Positions 34,233 to 43,485 of a stretch of 64,000 bases of DNA are shown one piece after another (the stretch's first letter is position 1; each line of letters opens with the position of its first letter). The position numbers were made by a program, and so were the translations under genes. The DNA is from Sneathiella sp036960775 (lineage in GTDB: Bacteria; Pseudomonadota; Alphaproteobacteria; Sneathiellales; Sneathiellaceae): NCBI GenBank assembly GCA_036960775.1, contig JBALWO010000007.1, positions 1 to 64,000 of the forward strand, written 5' to 3'. The notes under the pieces were generated by a model that saw only the letters and a program-made list of their open reading frames with translations, made no database searches and was not told the DNA's origin.

Positions 34233-35009
34233 TCAAGATTTGCGCCATTTTTTGATCAATATAGGTAACAATGAAATGAGGCCAAGCGCAACAAAAGACA
34301 GAATAATTTCAGTTGTTATGAGGGACGCGACGTCAAAATCTCTAGTGCATATTTGGTCTGCTTTCTGAAGACAAGCCTCATACCGTTCCTGCTGCTCAAC
34401 GATAACGCTGTCCAAACCTGCACCGATGAAGGAAAACACAAATGTCCCGGGAATGATTCCGATAAATGTCCCGATAATATAAGTCCGTAACGGAACCCCT
34501 AAGAAGGCTGGAGCAATATTGACAAGCCAGAAAGGAAATGCCGGAACAAGCCTCAAAAACAAAAGATAGCTCATGGCGTTATCTTGAAACCCTTTTTCAA
34601 GTTTTTCGAGCCACGGGCCGGCTTTTTTCCGAAGCATATCGCCCAGTGATGTTGCCGCGATTAAGAACAGTAATGCGGCGCCAACTGTTGCGGCCATAAC
34701 TGTCGCAAGACCGCCAATGATCCAGCCGAACAAAAAGCCACCGCAAATCGTTAGAAGCAACCCTCCGGGGACAGAAGCAGCAACGACGACTGTATAAAGA
34801 GCAAAATAGAAAGCAATCGACGCAATATAATGGGCGCTCACGAACTCCAACAAGGCATTCCGATTCTCACTGAAGAGCGAAAATGATAGATATTCATCAA
34901 GTCCAAACACGAAAAAAGACGCAAATAAAGCAGCGATAACCAAAAGAGGGATATGTTTTTTTATCTTTGACGCTGAGGCAGGTATATTTTTGTTAGTCAC
35001 ATTACCCAT
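34233..35009 (-). CDS. TVP38/TMEM64 (VTT/DedA superfamily) membrane protein
   Basis: 258 aa with five to six hydrophobic segments. The conserved family block reads GGLLLTICGGFLFGWIIGG, then a re-entrant stretch AATVGAALLFLIA, then the hallmark FLRLVPAFPFWLVNIAPAF and IIGTFIGIIPGTFVFSFIGAGLD. Members are inner-membrane proteins related to DedA, with proposed roles in lipid scrambling or polyprenyl-phosphate recycling. It is transcribed with the flavoprotein disulfide reductase downstream. Family assignment is firm; function is inferred. Confidence 0.87.
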   Translation of the reverse strand: MGNVTNKNIPASASKIKKHIPLLVIAALFASFFVFGLDEYLSFSLFSENRNALLEFVSAHYIASIAFYFALYTVVVAASVPGGLLLTICGGFLFGWIIGGLATVMAATVGAALLFLIAATSLGDMLRKKAGPWLEKLEKGFQDNAMSYLLFLRLVPAFPFWLVNIAPAFLGVPLRTYIIGTFIGIIPGTFVFSFIGAGLDSVIVEQQERYEACLQKADQICTRDFDVASLITTEIILSFVALGLISLLPILIKKWRKS

Positions 35010-35090
35010 ACCGAATTGTTCCTTGTTTACAGCGGCAAATACTATTACTGCCTACCATCGTTCACTAAGCGTCCGTTTCTGTGTTCCGAC

Positions 35091-35106
35091 GTATACAACA
35101 GTATAC
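35091..35106. promoter_or_regulatory. Inverted repeat GTATAC-AACA-GTATAC
   Basis: GTATACAACAGTATAC lies 82 bp upstream of the TVP38 start codon in a 400-bp gene-free stretch (35010-35409) that separates it from rpmH. It is a possible operator. The rest of this stretch contains the probable rpmH promoter and nothing else that I can recognise. Confidence 0.3.
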
Positions 35107-35264
35107 TGCCATAAAAGGCGGCTTTCACACAGCACATAGGCGCATTTTCTCAGTGCCAAATTGTCCGACTCACGTTTAGACTGGCGAAGTTTCGTTGATC
35201 TCTGACAGCCTCAACATAACCCGCTACTGGTTTCAAGAAAGCCCCCTTCAACTAAAAGTGAGAC

Positions 35265-35292
35265 TTGTTGAAAAGAATCCGCTCGTTAAATA
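35265..35292 (+). promoter_or_regulatory. Probable rpmH promoter
   Basis: TTGTTG (35265-35270), 16 bp and TAAATA (35287-35292) form a plausible sigma-70 promoter, leaving a leader of about 110 nt before the rpmH GTG. Spacing and matches are moderate. Confidence 0.35.
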
Positions 35293-35409
35293 GCGCTCCT
35301 GCTGAAAAGCATCATCTCCTCCATTGACTTCGGTCGCTACACCACCTATACACCGGGGCTTAATTTCATCTTCACACGGTTCGGTGTTGAAGACAGACGG
35401 AGAAGTCCT

Positions 35410-35544
35410 GTGAAACGTACATATCAGCCAAGTAAAATCGTTCGTGCTCGTCGCCATGGTTTCCGCTCTCGCAGCGCGACTGTCGGTGGTCGCCGCGTTC
35501 TATCTGCACGTCGCACTAAAGGCCGTAAGAGCCTTTCTGCGTAA
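35410..35544 (+). CDS. rpmH: 50S ribosomal protein L34
   Basis: 44 aa, too short for many ORF finders. It begins at GTG (35410) after CGGAGAAG and reads MKRTYQPSKIVRARRHGF, continues RSRSATVGGRRVLSARR and ends GRKSLSA. This is the full L34 sequence, highly basic. It is followed 3 bp later by rnpA, the nearly universal bacterial arrangement rpmH-rnpA-yidD-yidC. The GTG start is supported by the conserved MKRTYQPS N-terminus. Confidence 0.97.
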   Translation: MKRTYQPSKIVRARRHGFRSRSATVGGRRVLSARRTKGRKSLSA

Positions 35545-35547
35545 CCC

Positions 35548-35919
35548 ATGCCGAAAGGCGTCGAACGACTTAAAAAGCGCGCAGACTTTCTCCGCGTAGC
35601 GGCCGTTCGTCGCAAGTGGGCAACACCGGGAATGGTCCTGCAAGCTGCACGTGATACATCATGTGTAGATGCGGGACGTTTGCGTGTGGGCTTTACGGCA
35701 ACGAAAAAGACTGGGAATGCTGTTGTTCGCAATCGAATAAAACGGCGTTTACGATCTCTTGCCGATGAAATGCTTCCAAAACATGCGAAACCCGGTTGGG
35801 ACTTTGTATTGATTGGGCGCCAAGGAACGCCGACACGAAATTTTGAGGCGCTGAAGAAAGACTTAAAAACAGCCCTCAAGAAGGTCGGAGCCTATGAGGA
35901 GGAGACACCAAATGCGTAA
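35548..35919 (+). CDS. rnpA: Ribonuclease P protein component
   Basis: 123 aa basic protein. The RNR signature KKTGNAVVRNRIKRRLRSL, the N-terminal RLKKRADFLRVAA and the later strand WDFVLIGRQGTP are those of RnpA, which binds the RNase P RNA and assists removal of 5' leaders from pre-tRNA. It starts 3 bp after the rpmH stop and overlaps yidD by 8 bp. Confidence 0.95.
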   Translation: MPKGVERLKKRADFLRVAAVRRKWATPGMVLQAARDTSCVDAGRLRVGFTATKKTGNAVVRNRIKRRLRSLADEMLPKHAKPGWDFVLIGRQGTPTRNFEALKKDLKTALKKVGAYEEETPNA

Positions 35920-36190
35920 TTTCGTGACTTTTCTGCTGAAGGCACCAATAAAGGTTTACCAATACCTCATATCCCCGTATCTTCCTGCGAATTGTCGATA
36001 CTATCCAACATGTTCTGCTTATGCGTTAGAAGCGCTGCAGGTACATGGGCCTGCTAAAGGCGGATGGCTCACATTGAAACGCCTTGGAAGATGTCATCCA
36101 TGGGGAGGGCAGGGTTACGATCCTGTTCCAAATAATATTAACAACTGCCACCATTGCCTGGAAGAGACGCCAGACAATAGTTCGCATTGA
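35912..36190 (+). CDS. yidD: Membrane protein insertion efficiency factor YidD
   Basis: 92 aa from ATG at 35912, with GAGGAGG 8-14 nt upstream inside rnpA; an earlier in-frame start at 35894 is less well placed. The family motif LISPYLPANCRYYPTCSAYA followed by HGPAKGGWLTLKRLGRCHPW and GGQGYDPVP is complete. YidD is a small membrane-associated protein aiding YidC-dependent insertion. It lies between rnpA and yidC. Confidence 0.95.
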   Translation: MRNFVTFLLKAPIKVYQYLISPYLPANCRYYPTCSAYALEALQVHGPAKGGWLTLKRLGRCHPWGGQGYDPVPNNINNCHHCLEETPDNSSH

Positions 36191-36209
36191 GTAGCATTAG
36201 GGCTTAAAA

Positions 36210-37931
36210 ATGTCAGATCAGAAGAATGTGGTTCTTGCGGTCGTTCTATGTTTCCTGATTATTTTCGGGTTTCAATATTTCGTAGAAACGCCGGAGATTG
36301 AGGAACAAACGCAGCAACAGGCTGTTGAGCAAGCCGCTAACGGCTCTGCACCAACTCCAGATGCCGCGGATGTATCAGCACCATCAGGTGTTCCTGCCGC
36401 CGCAGTTTCAGCAACTCGCGAAGCAAGCCTTGAGCTTTCTCCGCGCATTAGAATCAACACACCATCCCTCCATGGCTCAATTGCACTTAGGGGCGCCCGT
36501 ATTGATGATCTGACGCTTGTTCGCTATAGAGAAGAAGTTGATCCAGAAAGCCCGGAGATCAAACTGCTCTCCCCTTCCGGTGGCCCAAGCCCATATTACG
36601 CAGAGTTCGGCTGGAGCGCTGCTGCTGAGACTAATGCGTCTTTGCCCAACGCCAACACTCTATGGTCTACTTCAACAAGCGAGCTGACACCTGAAACTCC
36701 GCTTGTCTTGTCCTGGGACAACGGCGAAGGGTTGCTGTTCACGAGAACCTATTCGCTTGACGCCAATTACTTGTTCACAGTTGATCAAGCCGTTAAAAAT
36801 TCGACAACTAGCGATATCACGTTGTTCCCATACGGTTTGATTTCCCGGACTGGACTGCCAGAAACAACTGGCTTCTACATTCTTCATGAAGGCCCAATTG
36901 GTGTCTTTAACGAAACATTGGAAGAAGTTGACTACGACGACCTCGTTGATGAAGGAAATCGCAGCCTGACATCTACTGGCGGCTGGATCGGTATGACAGA
37001 CAAATTCTGGCTGACGGCCCTCTTGCCAAATCAGACAGAAAAATTCAAAGGCCGTTTCAACCACATCAAAACTGGCGACAGGTTCCAAACGGATTACCTC
37101 AATCAAAATGGTGTTGTTATTAAAGCCGGTGCAATTGCATCAACAACAAACCGCATGTATGCCGGTGCTAAAGAAGTCGATATTCTGGACAAATATGAAG
37201 CAGAATTTGGCATCTCGCGCCTTGAACTTGCCATCGACTGGGGTTGGTTCTACTTCCTCACGAAACCGATTTACTTTGCTTTGGAATACCTAGCACAGCT
37301 TATTGGAAATCTGGGTCTGGCAATTCTTGCGCTAACCGTTTGTATCAAACTTCTTCTGCTGCCACTTGCTCACAAATCATATGTGTCCATGAGTAAGATG
37401 AAAAAATTGCAGCCTGAAATGGCGAAGCTCCGGGAAAAACTCGGGGATGATCGCGCCAAACTCAACGAAGAGATGATGGCGCTATACAAAAAGGAAAAAG
37501 CAAATCCGGCAGCCGGTTGTTTACCGATCCTATTGCAGATTCCGATTTTCTTTGCCTTGTACAAAGTATTGTTTGTGACCCTGTTAATGCGTCATCAGCC
37601 ATTTTTCGGCTGGATTACAGACTTGTCTGCGCCAGATCCGACCAACCTATTCAATCTGTTTGGCTTAATTCCATGGGCACCACCTGAATTCATGATGATC
37701 GGCGCATTGCCAATTCTCATGGGTCTCAGCATGTTTTTACAACAGAAGTTCAATCCGCAGCCTGCCGATCCTGTTCAGGCAAAGATCTTCATGTTAATGC
37801 CAATCTTCTTTACCTTCTTGCTTGCCAGCTTCCCTGCCGGCCTAGTGATCTACTGGACTTGGAACAATATGCTTAGTATTGCCCAGCAATGGTACATCAT
37901 GCGGCGCATGGGCGTTCCGGTGAACAACTAA
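36210..37931 (+). CDS. yidC: Membrane protein insertase YidC
   Basis: 573 aa, typical of the Gram-negative form. An N-terminal anchor (VLAVVLCFLIIFGFQYFV) is followed by the large periplasmic beta-sandwich domain (about residues 60-340, including GWIGMTDKFWLTALLP). The conserved five-helix core carries KPIYFALEYLAQLIGNLG, KPTNPAAG-like KANPAAGCLPILLQIPIFFA and the last helices FFTFLLASFPAGLVIYWTWN. It inserts proteins into the inner membrane, alone or with SecYEG. It is part of the rpmH-to-argB transcript order. Confidence 0.96.
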   Translation: MSDQKNVVLAVVLCFLIIFGFQYFVETPEIEEQTQQQAVEQAANGSAPTPDAADVSAPSGVPAAAVSATREASLELSPRIRINTPSLHGSIALRGARIDDLTLVRYREEVDPESPEIKLLSPSGGPSPYYAEFGWSAAAETNASLPNANTLWSTSTSELTPETPLVLSWDNGEGLLFTRTYSLDANYLFTVDQAVKNSTTSDITLFPYGLISRTGLPETTGFYILHEGPIGVFNETLEEVDYDDLVDEGNRSLTSTGGWIGMTDKFWLTALLPNQTEKFKGRFNHIKTGDRFQTDYLNQNGVVIKAGAIASTTNRMYAGAKEVDILDKYEAEFGISRLELAIDWGWFYFLTKPIYFALEYLAQLIGNLGLAILALTVCIKLLLLPLAHKSYVSMSKMKKLQPEMAKLREKLGDDRAKLNEEMMALYKKEKANPAAGCLPILLQIPIFFALYKVLFVTLLMRHQPFFGWITDLSAPDPTNLFNLFGLIPWAPPEFMMIGALPILMGLSMFLQQKFNPQPADPVQAKIFMLMPIFFTFLLASFPAGLVIYWTWNNMLSIAQQWYIMRRMGVPVNN

Positions 37932-37954
37932 ACAATTAAAGGTCTACCAGATCA

Positions 37955-38605
37955 ATGACCGATCAAGACGATATCAAAAAAGCAGAGGCGGCCTTCATTG
38001 AGGAGGGCCGCCTCCTTTTTGCAAAAGAATGCGAATTTGTTGCAGGCGCCGCCACGTTAGACATGTTGCCAGATTTACCGTTAAACGAGATCGCCTTTGC
38101 AGGACGATCAAACGTTGGAAAATCAAGCTTGATTAACGCGCTGACCAACCGCAACACGCTGGCAAGGACGTCCAACACACCTGGACGGACGCAACAGATC
38201 AATTTCTTTGAACTGGGCGGACGCATGTCCCTTGTGGATTTACCGGGCCATGGATATGCGAAAGCATCAAAGACAAAAATCCAAGCCTGGACCGACCTGG
38301 TAAACACTTACCTTAAAGGCCGGGCCAAGTTACGACGGGTATGCCTATTGATAGACAGCCGCCATGGCTTGAAAGATGTTGACCGTGAAATTATGTCCAT
38401 GTTGGATGTTGCCGCGGTGAACTATCAAATTATCCTGACAAAGACGGACAAATCTAATCCAGATGAATTAAAGTCCGTTATTGAGAAAACAGAAAACGAA
38501 CTCTCCAAGCGGCCAGCCGCTCACCCGGAAGTATTTCTGACCAGTTCCATGAAGGGAATTGGGATTGAAACTCTCCGCGCGGAACTGGCTTCACTAGCAG
38601 AGTAA
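37955..38605 (+). CDS. engB: Ribosome biogenesis GTPase EngB (YihA/YsxC)
   Basis: 216 aa. GTPase motifs are in order: G1 GRSNVGKSSLINAL, G2 TPGRTQQINFF, G3 DLPGHGYAKA, G4 LTKTDKS and G5 TSSMKGIG. The protein assists maturation of the large ribosomal subunit. It sits 23 bp downstream of yidC and 14 bp before argB, the common alphaproteobacterial order. Confidence 0.95.
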   Translation: MTDQDDIKKAEAAFIEEGRLLFAKECEFVAGAATLDMLPDLPLNEIAFAGRSNVGKSSLINALTNRNTLARTSNTPGRTQQINFFELGGRMSLVDLPGHGYAKASKTKIQAWTDLVNTYLKGRAKLRRVCLLIDSRHGLKDVDREIMSMLDVAAVNYQIILTKTDKSNPDELKSVIEKTENELSKRPAAHPEVFLTSSMKGIGIETLRAELASLAE

Positions 38606-38619
38606 TAGGGACACGAAAG

Positions 38620-39534
38620 ATGGGCGATAATCAGATGACAGTTGCAGACCAACTGAAAAAGGCAAAAATTTTGTCTGAAGCGCTTCCCTATATGCACCAG
38701 TTCGCTGGGCAAACTTTCGTCATTAAATACGGCGGCCATGCAATGGGCGACAAATCACTTGCAGAAGATTTTGCAAGAGATGTCGCTCTCTTAAAGCAAG
38801 TGGGTATTAATCCCATCATCGTGCATGGCGGCGGACCGCAAATCGGTGAAATGCTGGAACGGTTAAAAATCAAAAGTGAGTTCGTGGATGGCCTTCGGGT
38901 TACTGACCGGGCAACTGTTGAAATTGCTGAAATGGTTCTTTCCGGCTCGCTCAATAAAAACATCGTCATGGAAATCAACGCGGCTGGTGGCCTAGCCGTT
39001 GGTCTATCGGGCAAAGATGGCAATCTCATCGAGGTTCAAAAACTAACCCGGACCAAACGCGATCCTGATAGCAATATCGAACGGATTCTGGACCTTGGTT
39101 TTGTGGGAGAACCGTCTCAGATCAATCCCGAAATTCTTCAAAGCTTTGAAGAAATAGATGTCATTCCGGTCATTGCACCAATTGGCGTTGGGCCAAAAGG
39201 CCAAACGTTTAACATTAACGCTGATACAGCAGCAGGTCATATCGCAGCAGCCATCGGCGCGAACAAATTAATTATGATGACTGACGTTGAAGGTGTGCTC
39301 GATAAGCAAAAGAAACTGATTAACAAACTTACGCCAAAGGATGTGAAAATCCTTCAGGCTGACGGCACCATTGTGGGCGGCATGATTCCCAAATTGGAAA
39401 CATGCTTGTATGCCCTCGAAAATGGTGTTGATGCGGCTCATGTTCTGGATGGCCGCATTCCACACGTTTTATTACTGGAAACATTCACAGAGCATGGTAT
39501 CGGCACCATGATCCACCACAGACATGCGGACTAA
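38620..39534 (+). CDS. argB: Acetylglutamate kinase
   Basis: 304 aa. The phosphate-binding lysine region VIKYGGHAMGD, the substrate loop IVHGGGPQIGEML, and NINADTAAGHIAAAIGA with LMMTDVEGV-like IMMTDVEGVLD define the amino-acid kinase fold of ArgB. GGMIPKLETCLYALENGVDA follows. It phosphorylates N-acetylglutamate in arginine biosynthesis. It starts after AGGGACACG in the same strand as engB. Its TAA is interlocked with the stop of the convergent DUF2336 gene. Arginine is both made (argB) and degraded (ast genes, 47918-54158) by genes in this window. Confidence 0.96.
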   Translation: MGDNQMTVADQLKKAKILSEALPYMHQFAGQTFVIKYGGHAMGDKSLAEDFARDVALLKQVGINPIIVHGGGPQIGEMLERLKIKSEFVDGLRVTDRATVEIAEMVLSGSLNKNIVMEINAAGGLAVGLSGKDGNLIEVQKLTRTKRDPDSNIERILDLGFVGEPSQINPEILQSFEEIDVIPVIAPIGVGPKGQTFNINADTAAGHIAAAIGANKLIMMTDVEGVLDKQKKLINKLTPKDVKILQADGTIVGGMIPKLETCLYALENGVDAAHVLDGRIPHVLLLETFTEHGIGTMIHHRHAD

Positions 39535-40784
39535 CCTTCCGAAAAGAACGACAGCTGCCAGTCCATATCCTTTTCATCGAACGGATATTCCACACCATCG
39601 CGAGCATTGACGACTTCGCGCGGGGGAACATGGGCAATTTCTGTTTGCATCTTAATCGCAAGTCTCATAGTAAGTCCTGCTTTCCAGCATAAAGCTGTTA
39701 CAACTTTGCCTTTTCGAGAGTTCAAAATCGCCCTGACTGTTCCAGGATTTAAGCCTGTCATAAGACCAAGTCCCATTTGAACGAAAATAAGCTCGCGGTT
39801 GTTTACCGCCTCAAGCATGGTCTCTTCATTAAGCCTTCCAGCCGACCACATTTTTTTCGCCCGTTTTTCAGCTTTAATATCTTCTTCGCCTGAAAGACTA
39901 TCGCCATCTTCAATTCGGTCGCGGACTTTTTTCTTCAATTCGTTTTCAATATCGGGGGAGAGATTGTTTTTCTCCACTAGCTTTTCGACGAGGGATGCCG
40001 CAACAAACCCCGCAATCCGCCGCATTGCTCTTAGCGATAAATCAACTCGCATAACCAACGGTTCATGAAGGGTTTCTATTCCTTCAGCCTGATTAATCAT
40101 TTGATCCAATGTTTCTTCGCGCACCCTTGCTGATTTGTTAGTCAACAAAGCCGCCACAGCAGGAATATCAAGTGTCGCAGCAACTGCATCAGATACGTCT
40201 TCCGCCAGATTATCACGGCGTGCAATGGCAGGAAGAGCTCCCGCAACAACGCCGCTTGCTATAATTTCCAGTAGGTCAGTCTCTGACAGCAATGGTGAGT
40301 ATTCCAAGACAGGGCTTGCAACCATTTCTTCGGCATCTTTTGCCAAAGCCATAATCACATGCTTTGGCGCAATCAGGCTTTCTTTCAAGGATTCTGATAA
40401 TATGGCCCGAATAGCAGGCAGTTGGTCTTCTGCAAGAACTTCAAGAACTTCTATTGTCTGCTCTCTAATTTGAACGGCTTCGTCACCGGAGAGGCTGGGC
40501 AACAGTTTGCAGATTTTTCGGGCGAGTTCCGACCGAACATCCGTATCTTTATCGCGGGCAAGAATGCTGTTTGCTTGATGGGGCGTATTTTCGTTTTTCG
40601 CCACAACTTTACGGACCTCAGGCGAACTGTCTTCCGTTAGATAATACAGCACTTCAGCCTTCGCCGACGGATTAGCTGCCAGTTTCTTCCGATCTTTTTC
40701 TTTATTGCTTTTTGCAAGCAACTTACTGTCTTCGTAGCTAATTTCTTTGGCCTTTTTTCGGCCGAACAACTTCCCAAGTATCAT
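39531..40784 (-). CDS. DUF2336 protein with HEAT-like repeats
   Basis: 417 aa. The N-terminal KKAKEISYEDSKLLAKSNKE is followed by repeats of about 30-40 residues with the pattern SSPEVRKVVAKNENTPHQ, KDTDVRSELARKICKLLP and QLPAIRAILSESLKES. These are typical of alpha-helical HEAT-like solenoids in the alphaproteobacterial DUF2336 family. There is no catalytic motif and no membrane segment. It overlaps the upstream diguanylate cyclase by ATGA (40781-40784), so translation is coupled, suggesting a shared signalling role. Its TAG interlocks with the argB stop. Confidence 0.8.
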   Translation of the reverse strand: MILGKLFGRKKAKEISYEDSKLLAKSNKEKDRKKLAANPSAKAEVLYYLTEDSSPEVRKVVAKNENTPHQANSILARDKDTDVRSELARKICKLLPSLSGDEAVQIREQTIEVLEVLAEDQLPAIRAILSESLKESLIAPKHVIMALAKDAEEMVASPVLEYSPLLSETDLLEIIASGVVAGALPAIARRDNLAEDVSDAVAATLDIPAVAALLTNKSARVREETLDQMINQAEGIETLHEPLVMRVDLSLRAMRRIAGFVAASLVEKLVEKNNLSPDIENELKKKVRDRIEDGDSLSGEEDIKAEKRAKKMWSAGRLNEETMLEAVNNRELIFVQMGLGLMTGLNPGTVRAILNSRKGKVVTALCWKAGLTMRLAIKMQTEIAHVPPREVVNARDGVEYPFDEKDMDWQLSFFSEG

Positions 40785-42550
40785 TTACCCGCTTCCTTGT
40801 TTCCATCATTATCCGGTGTCGCAGTGTCACCCGCTACCGAATATGTCCCTTTACCTTTGGCTTTGACCACATACATCGCCGCGTCTGCGTCGGCCAGTAG
40901 TCGCTCCAAACTTTCGTCTTTTTGTCCTGTTGCCCCGGCAATCCCGATTGAGAAACTCAAACACGGATCAATAACCTCAAGCTTCTCTGACATTGCCTTG
41001 CAATAAACTTGTAGCTCTTCCGCTTTTTCAATGGCCTCATGGGGCGGTATATCTTCCAGCCACATTGCAAATTCGTCTCCGCCCAACCTGGAAACAAGAT
41101 CTCCAACACGGCTATTTTCTTTCAGCAGCTGGCTAACTCCCTTCAAGACATCATCGCCTTTTTCATGGCCGAAGCGGTCGTTGACAGGTTTAAAGTTATC
41201 CAAATCAATATAGAAAAGCACATTTGGTTTTTTTGTTCGTTTTCCATGGGCCACACGTTTTGACACATCTTCATGAAAAGCCCGGCGATTAAGTAATCCG
41301 CTTAATTCATCGGTTCGGGAAAGTTTTACCAATTCCTCGCGAGCTTTTATTTGGATCAACGCCACGCCCAAATGATCACTCAATAGATGCAACAAATGTG
41401 CTTCATCTTTTTCAATTTCGATGGCTTCTTTTCGGCGAACAACCGCAACAACACCATCAATTTTGTTCTTAGAAAAGATGGGGCTTAAAAAGATACGCCA
41501 ATCATTCCAATCAAGCGTGGAAAGTTCGTATTCTCCGCCGTCTTTTTTCTCACGCTCAGCAAACCATTTGAACAATTGGTCTTCAATTTGATCTTCGGTC
41601 GCTGAATTGAAGGCAACCTCCAAAACGCCAGCTGTATTTTTACGAGCGATCCAAATTCGCGTACTATTTAGGGCATCACAAGCCCCCTCACCCGCGATTT
41701 GAAAGAGTTTCTTTGGATCAACTTCTGTTCGCATAGCATCCACAACAGCGGCCAACATTTCTTCTTGCGAAGCGAGCCTATCTAAGTGTGTTTGCTGTGC
41801 CATTTCTTCAGTTATATCTCGACCTGCACCACGATTACCCGTGTGGGTGCCTGCGTCATCAAACACCGGAATAGACGTAACGCTCATACACGCTAAGGCT
41901 TTCGATTTATCCCGAAGCCACACAATTTGATCGGAAATTGGGCTCACCGTATAAAACGGATTTTCAGCGGTCTCGTCAGTATCTTCTGAATGCCCAAGGA
42001 TCAGTCCTTTGGCGGCAATCCCGTCCAATTCTGCTGCCCGGTAACCGATGGCACCGCGCGGCGATACGTATCGAAAACGCCCTTTTTCATCTGTTTCCCA
42101 AACAAACTCGGCGGTGCAAGTGACCAGATCTTTAAAAAGCTGGCGAGAGGCAATGAGGGCGTTGGTCAAATTGCGCTGTAACGTGACGTTTCTTGCTGTT
42201 ACCAGCACATTTCCCCTAACCTCTTCTAAAGGAAGGAAGGTCAAATCGTAAATTTCAGTTTCTGCGCCAACCACTTCGAATACTGCAGTTTGATGGGCTG
42301 GTCCATTTTCCGAGTAGCCTTTTTGAAGGGCTTCGGCAAAGCCGCTATCATGTTCGATTTCAAGGGATGACACCAGATGTTCGGCGGGGGTATTAAAATG
42401 CAACACCGCCAAATCGGCAGCCAGAATGAACGCAGGGCCTGGAAACTCATCCAACAGTTGCTCTTGGCGAATACGCAGTTGTCCAAGGGTCTCGTCATGA
42501 CCCTTTCCCCACTTACTAAACGATGATATTTGAGAGCGAAACAAGCCCAT
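40781..42550 (-). CDS. Diguanylate cyclase with PAS and GAF-like sensor domains
   Basis: 589 aa from ATG at 42550; an in-frame TTG at 42592 would add 14 residues. A PAS-like region spans about residues 30-120. A second PAS is marked by VTCTAEFVWETDEKGRFRYV and closes near AGRDITEEMAQQTHLDRL. A GAF-like domain follows (about 260-400), then GGDEF. The active site RLGGDEFAMWL is intact, and the RxxD inhibitory site (RVGD) lies five residues before it, so product inhibition by cyclic di-GMP is expected. There are no transmembrane segments. It is translationally coupled to the DUF2336 gene. Confidence 0.9.
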   Translation of the reverse strand: MGLFRSQISSFSKWGKGHDETLGQLRIRQEQLLDEFPGPAFILAADLAVLHFNTPAEHLVSSLEIEHDSGFAEALQKGYSENGPAHQTAVFEVVGAETEIYDLTFLPLEEVRGNVLVTARNVTLQRNLTNALIASRQLFKDLVTCTAEFVWETDEKGRFRYVSPRGAIGYRAAELDGIAAKGLILGHSEDTDETAENPFYTVSPISDQIVWLRDKSKALACMSVTSIPVFDDAGTHTGNRGAGRDITEEMAQQTHLDRLASQEEMLAAVVDAMRTEVDPKKLFQIAGEGACDALNSTRIWIARKNTAGVLEVAFNSATEDQIEDQLFKWFAEREKKDGGEYELSTLDWNDWRIFLSPIFSKNKIDGVVAVVRRKEAIEIEKDEAHLLHLLSDHLGVALIQIKAREELVKLSRTDELSGLLNRRAFHEDVSKRVAHGKRTKKPNVLFYIDLDNFKPVNDRFGHEKGDDVLKGVSQLLKENSRVGDLVSRLGGDEFAMWLEDIPPHEAIEKAEELQVYCKAMSEKLEVIDPCLSFSIGIAGATGQKDESLERLLADADAAMYVVKAKGKGTYSVAGDTATPDNDGNKEAGK

Positions 42551-42705
42551 TACAGTCACTTTTTTTAACGGCGCGAAAGGCGTCCGGTTCAATTTAGAGT
42601 ATGAGAATAGCGGCCTTAACTTAACAGCCCCTTAAAGCAAATTGAGCTTGCGCCATTTAATGAAAAAACACTTGCGACATAGGTCACAAAGAGCATAATT
42701 CATGC

Positions 42706-43398
42706 ATGAAAAAAAATGAATTATGGTCAAGTTTCGAAGATGTGGATGTTTGGATTTTCGATTTAGACAACACACTCTATCCCTCTCACTGCGATCTATT
42801 TTCCCAAATGGATGTTCGAATGGGGGAATTTGTCTCCTCATACCTCCAAGTCGAATATGTAGAAGCCAAGGCTTTACAAAAAAAATACTTCGCTGAATAT
42901 GGGACAACTCTTAGAGGCCTTATGGAATTGCATGGGCTTGATCCAAAAGAGTATTTGCAGTTTGTCCATGATATTGACATCAGTCATATCAAGCCGGATG
43001 AGAAATTGAATATTGCTCTTGGGAAATTGGAGGGCCGTAAAATTATTTTCACGAACGCCTCTGAGGCTCACGCGCAAAACATATCGGCGCAATTGGGAAT
43101 AGACCATCATTTTGAAGCCGTCTTTGACATCTACCAATCAGATTTCATTCCAAAGCCGGAAATGTCAGTTTATAAAAAACTGCTAATGGATCTAGATATT
43201 GATCCAAAAAGATCCGTTTTCTTTGAGGATATGGCAAAGAATTTGCTGCCAGCTCATGAGCTTGGCATGCGAACTGTATGGATACCCAACGAAGCCCATT
43301 GGTCTCACGAACAATCTTCTGGAGACCATATCCACCATGTGGTTGACGATTTATCTGACTGGCTTCATGAGCTCACTTCGACCAAGCCTACCGACTAA
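42706..43398 (+). CDS. HAD-family pyrimidine 5'-nucleotidase (SDT1-like)
   Basis: 230 aa. HAD motif I is VWIFDLDNTLYPSH, motif II is KIIFTNASEAHA, and motif III/IV lie in FIPKPEMSVYKKLL and VFFEDMAKNLLPAHELGM. The LYP after the nucleophile aspartates and the all-helical cap are characteristic of pyrimidine 5'-nucleotidases/YjjG-SDT1-like phosphatases. It probably dephosphorylates UMP/CMP or related nucleotides. It is upstream of dapD, a gene order seen in many alphaproteobacteria. Confidence 0.85.
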   Translation: MKKNELWSSFEDVDVWIFDLDNTLYPSHCDLFSQMDVRMGEFVSSYLQVEYVEAKALQKKYFAEYGTTLRGLMELHGLDPKEYLQFVHDIDISHIKPDEKLNIALGKLEGRKIIFTNASEAHAQNISAQLGIDHHFEAVFDIYQSDFIPKPEMSVYKKLLMDLDIDPKRSVFFEDMAKNLLPAHELGMRTVWIPNEAHWSHEQSSGDHIHHVVDDLSDWLHELTSTKPTD

Positions 43399-43485
43399 TT
43401 TGCAGAAGGTTTCGCAACTTGTTGACTTACGGCCCGGCGGCGGTATGTTTTCACAACAGATTTCCACTCTTTTTGAGGAATAATT

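Noticed and set aside
35010..35409. Chromosomal origin next to rpmH
   Set aside because: No clear cluster of DnaA boxes is visible and dnaA/dnaN are absent; in alphaproteobacteria rpmH is often not at the origin.
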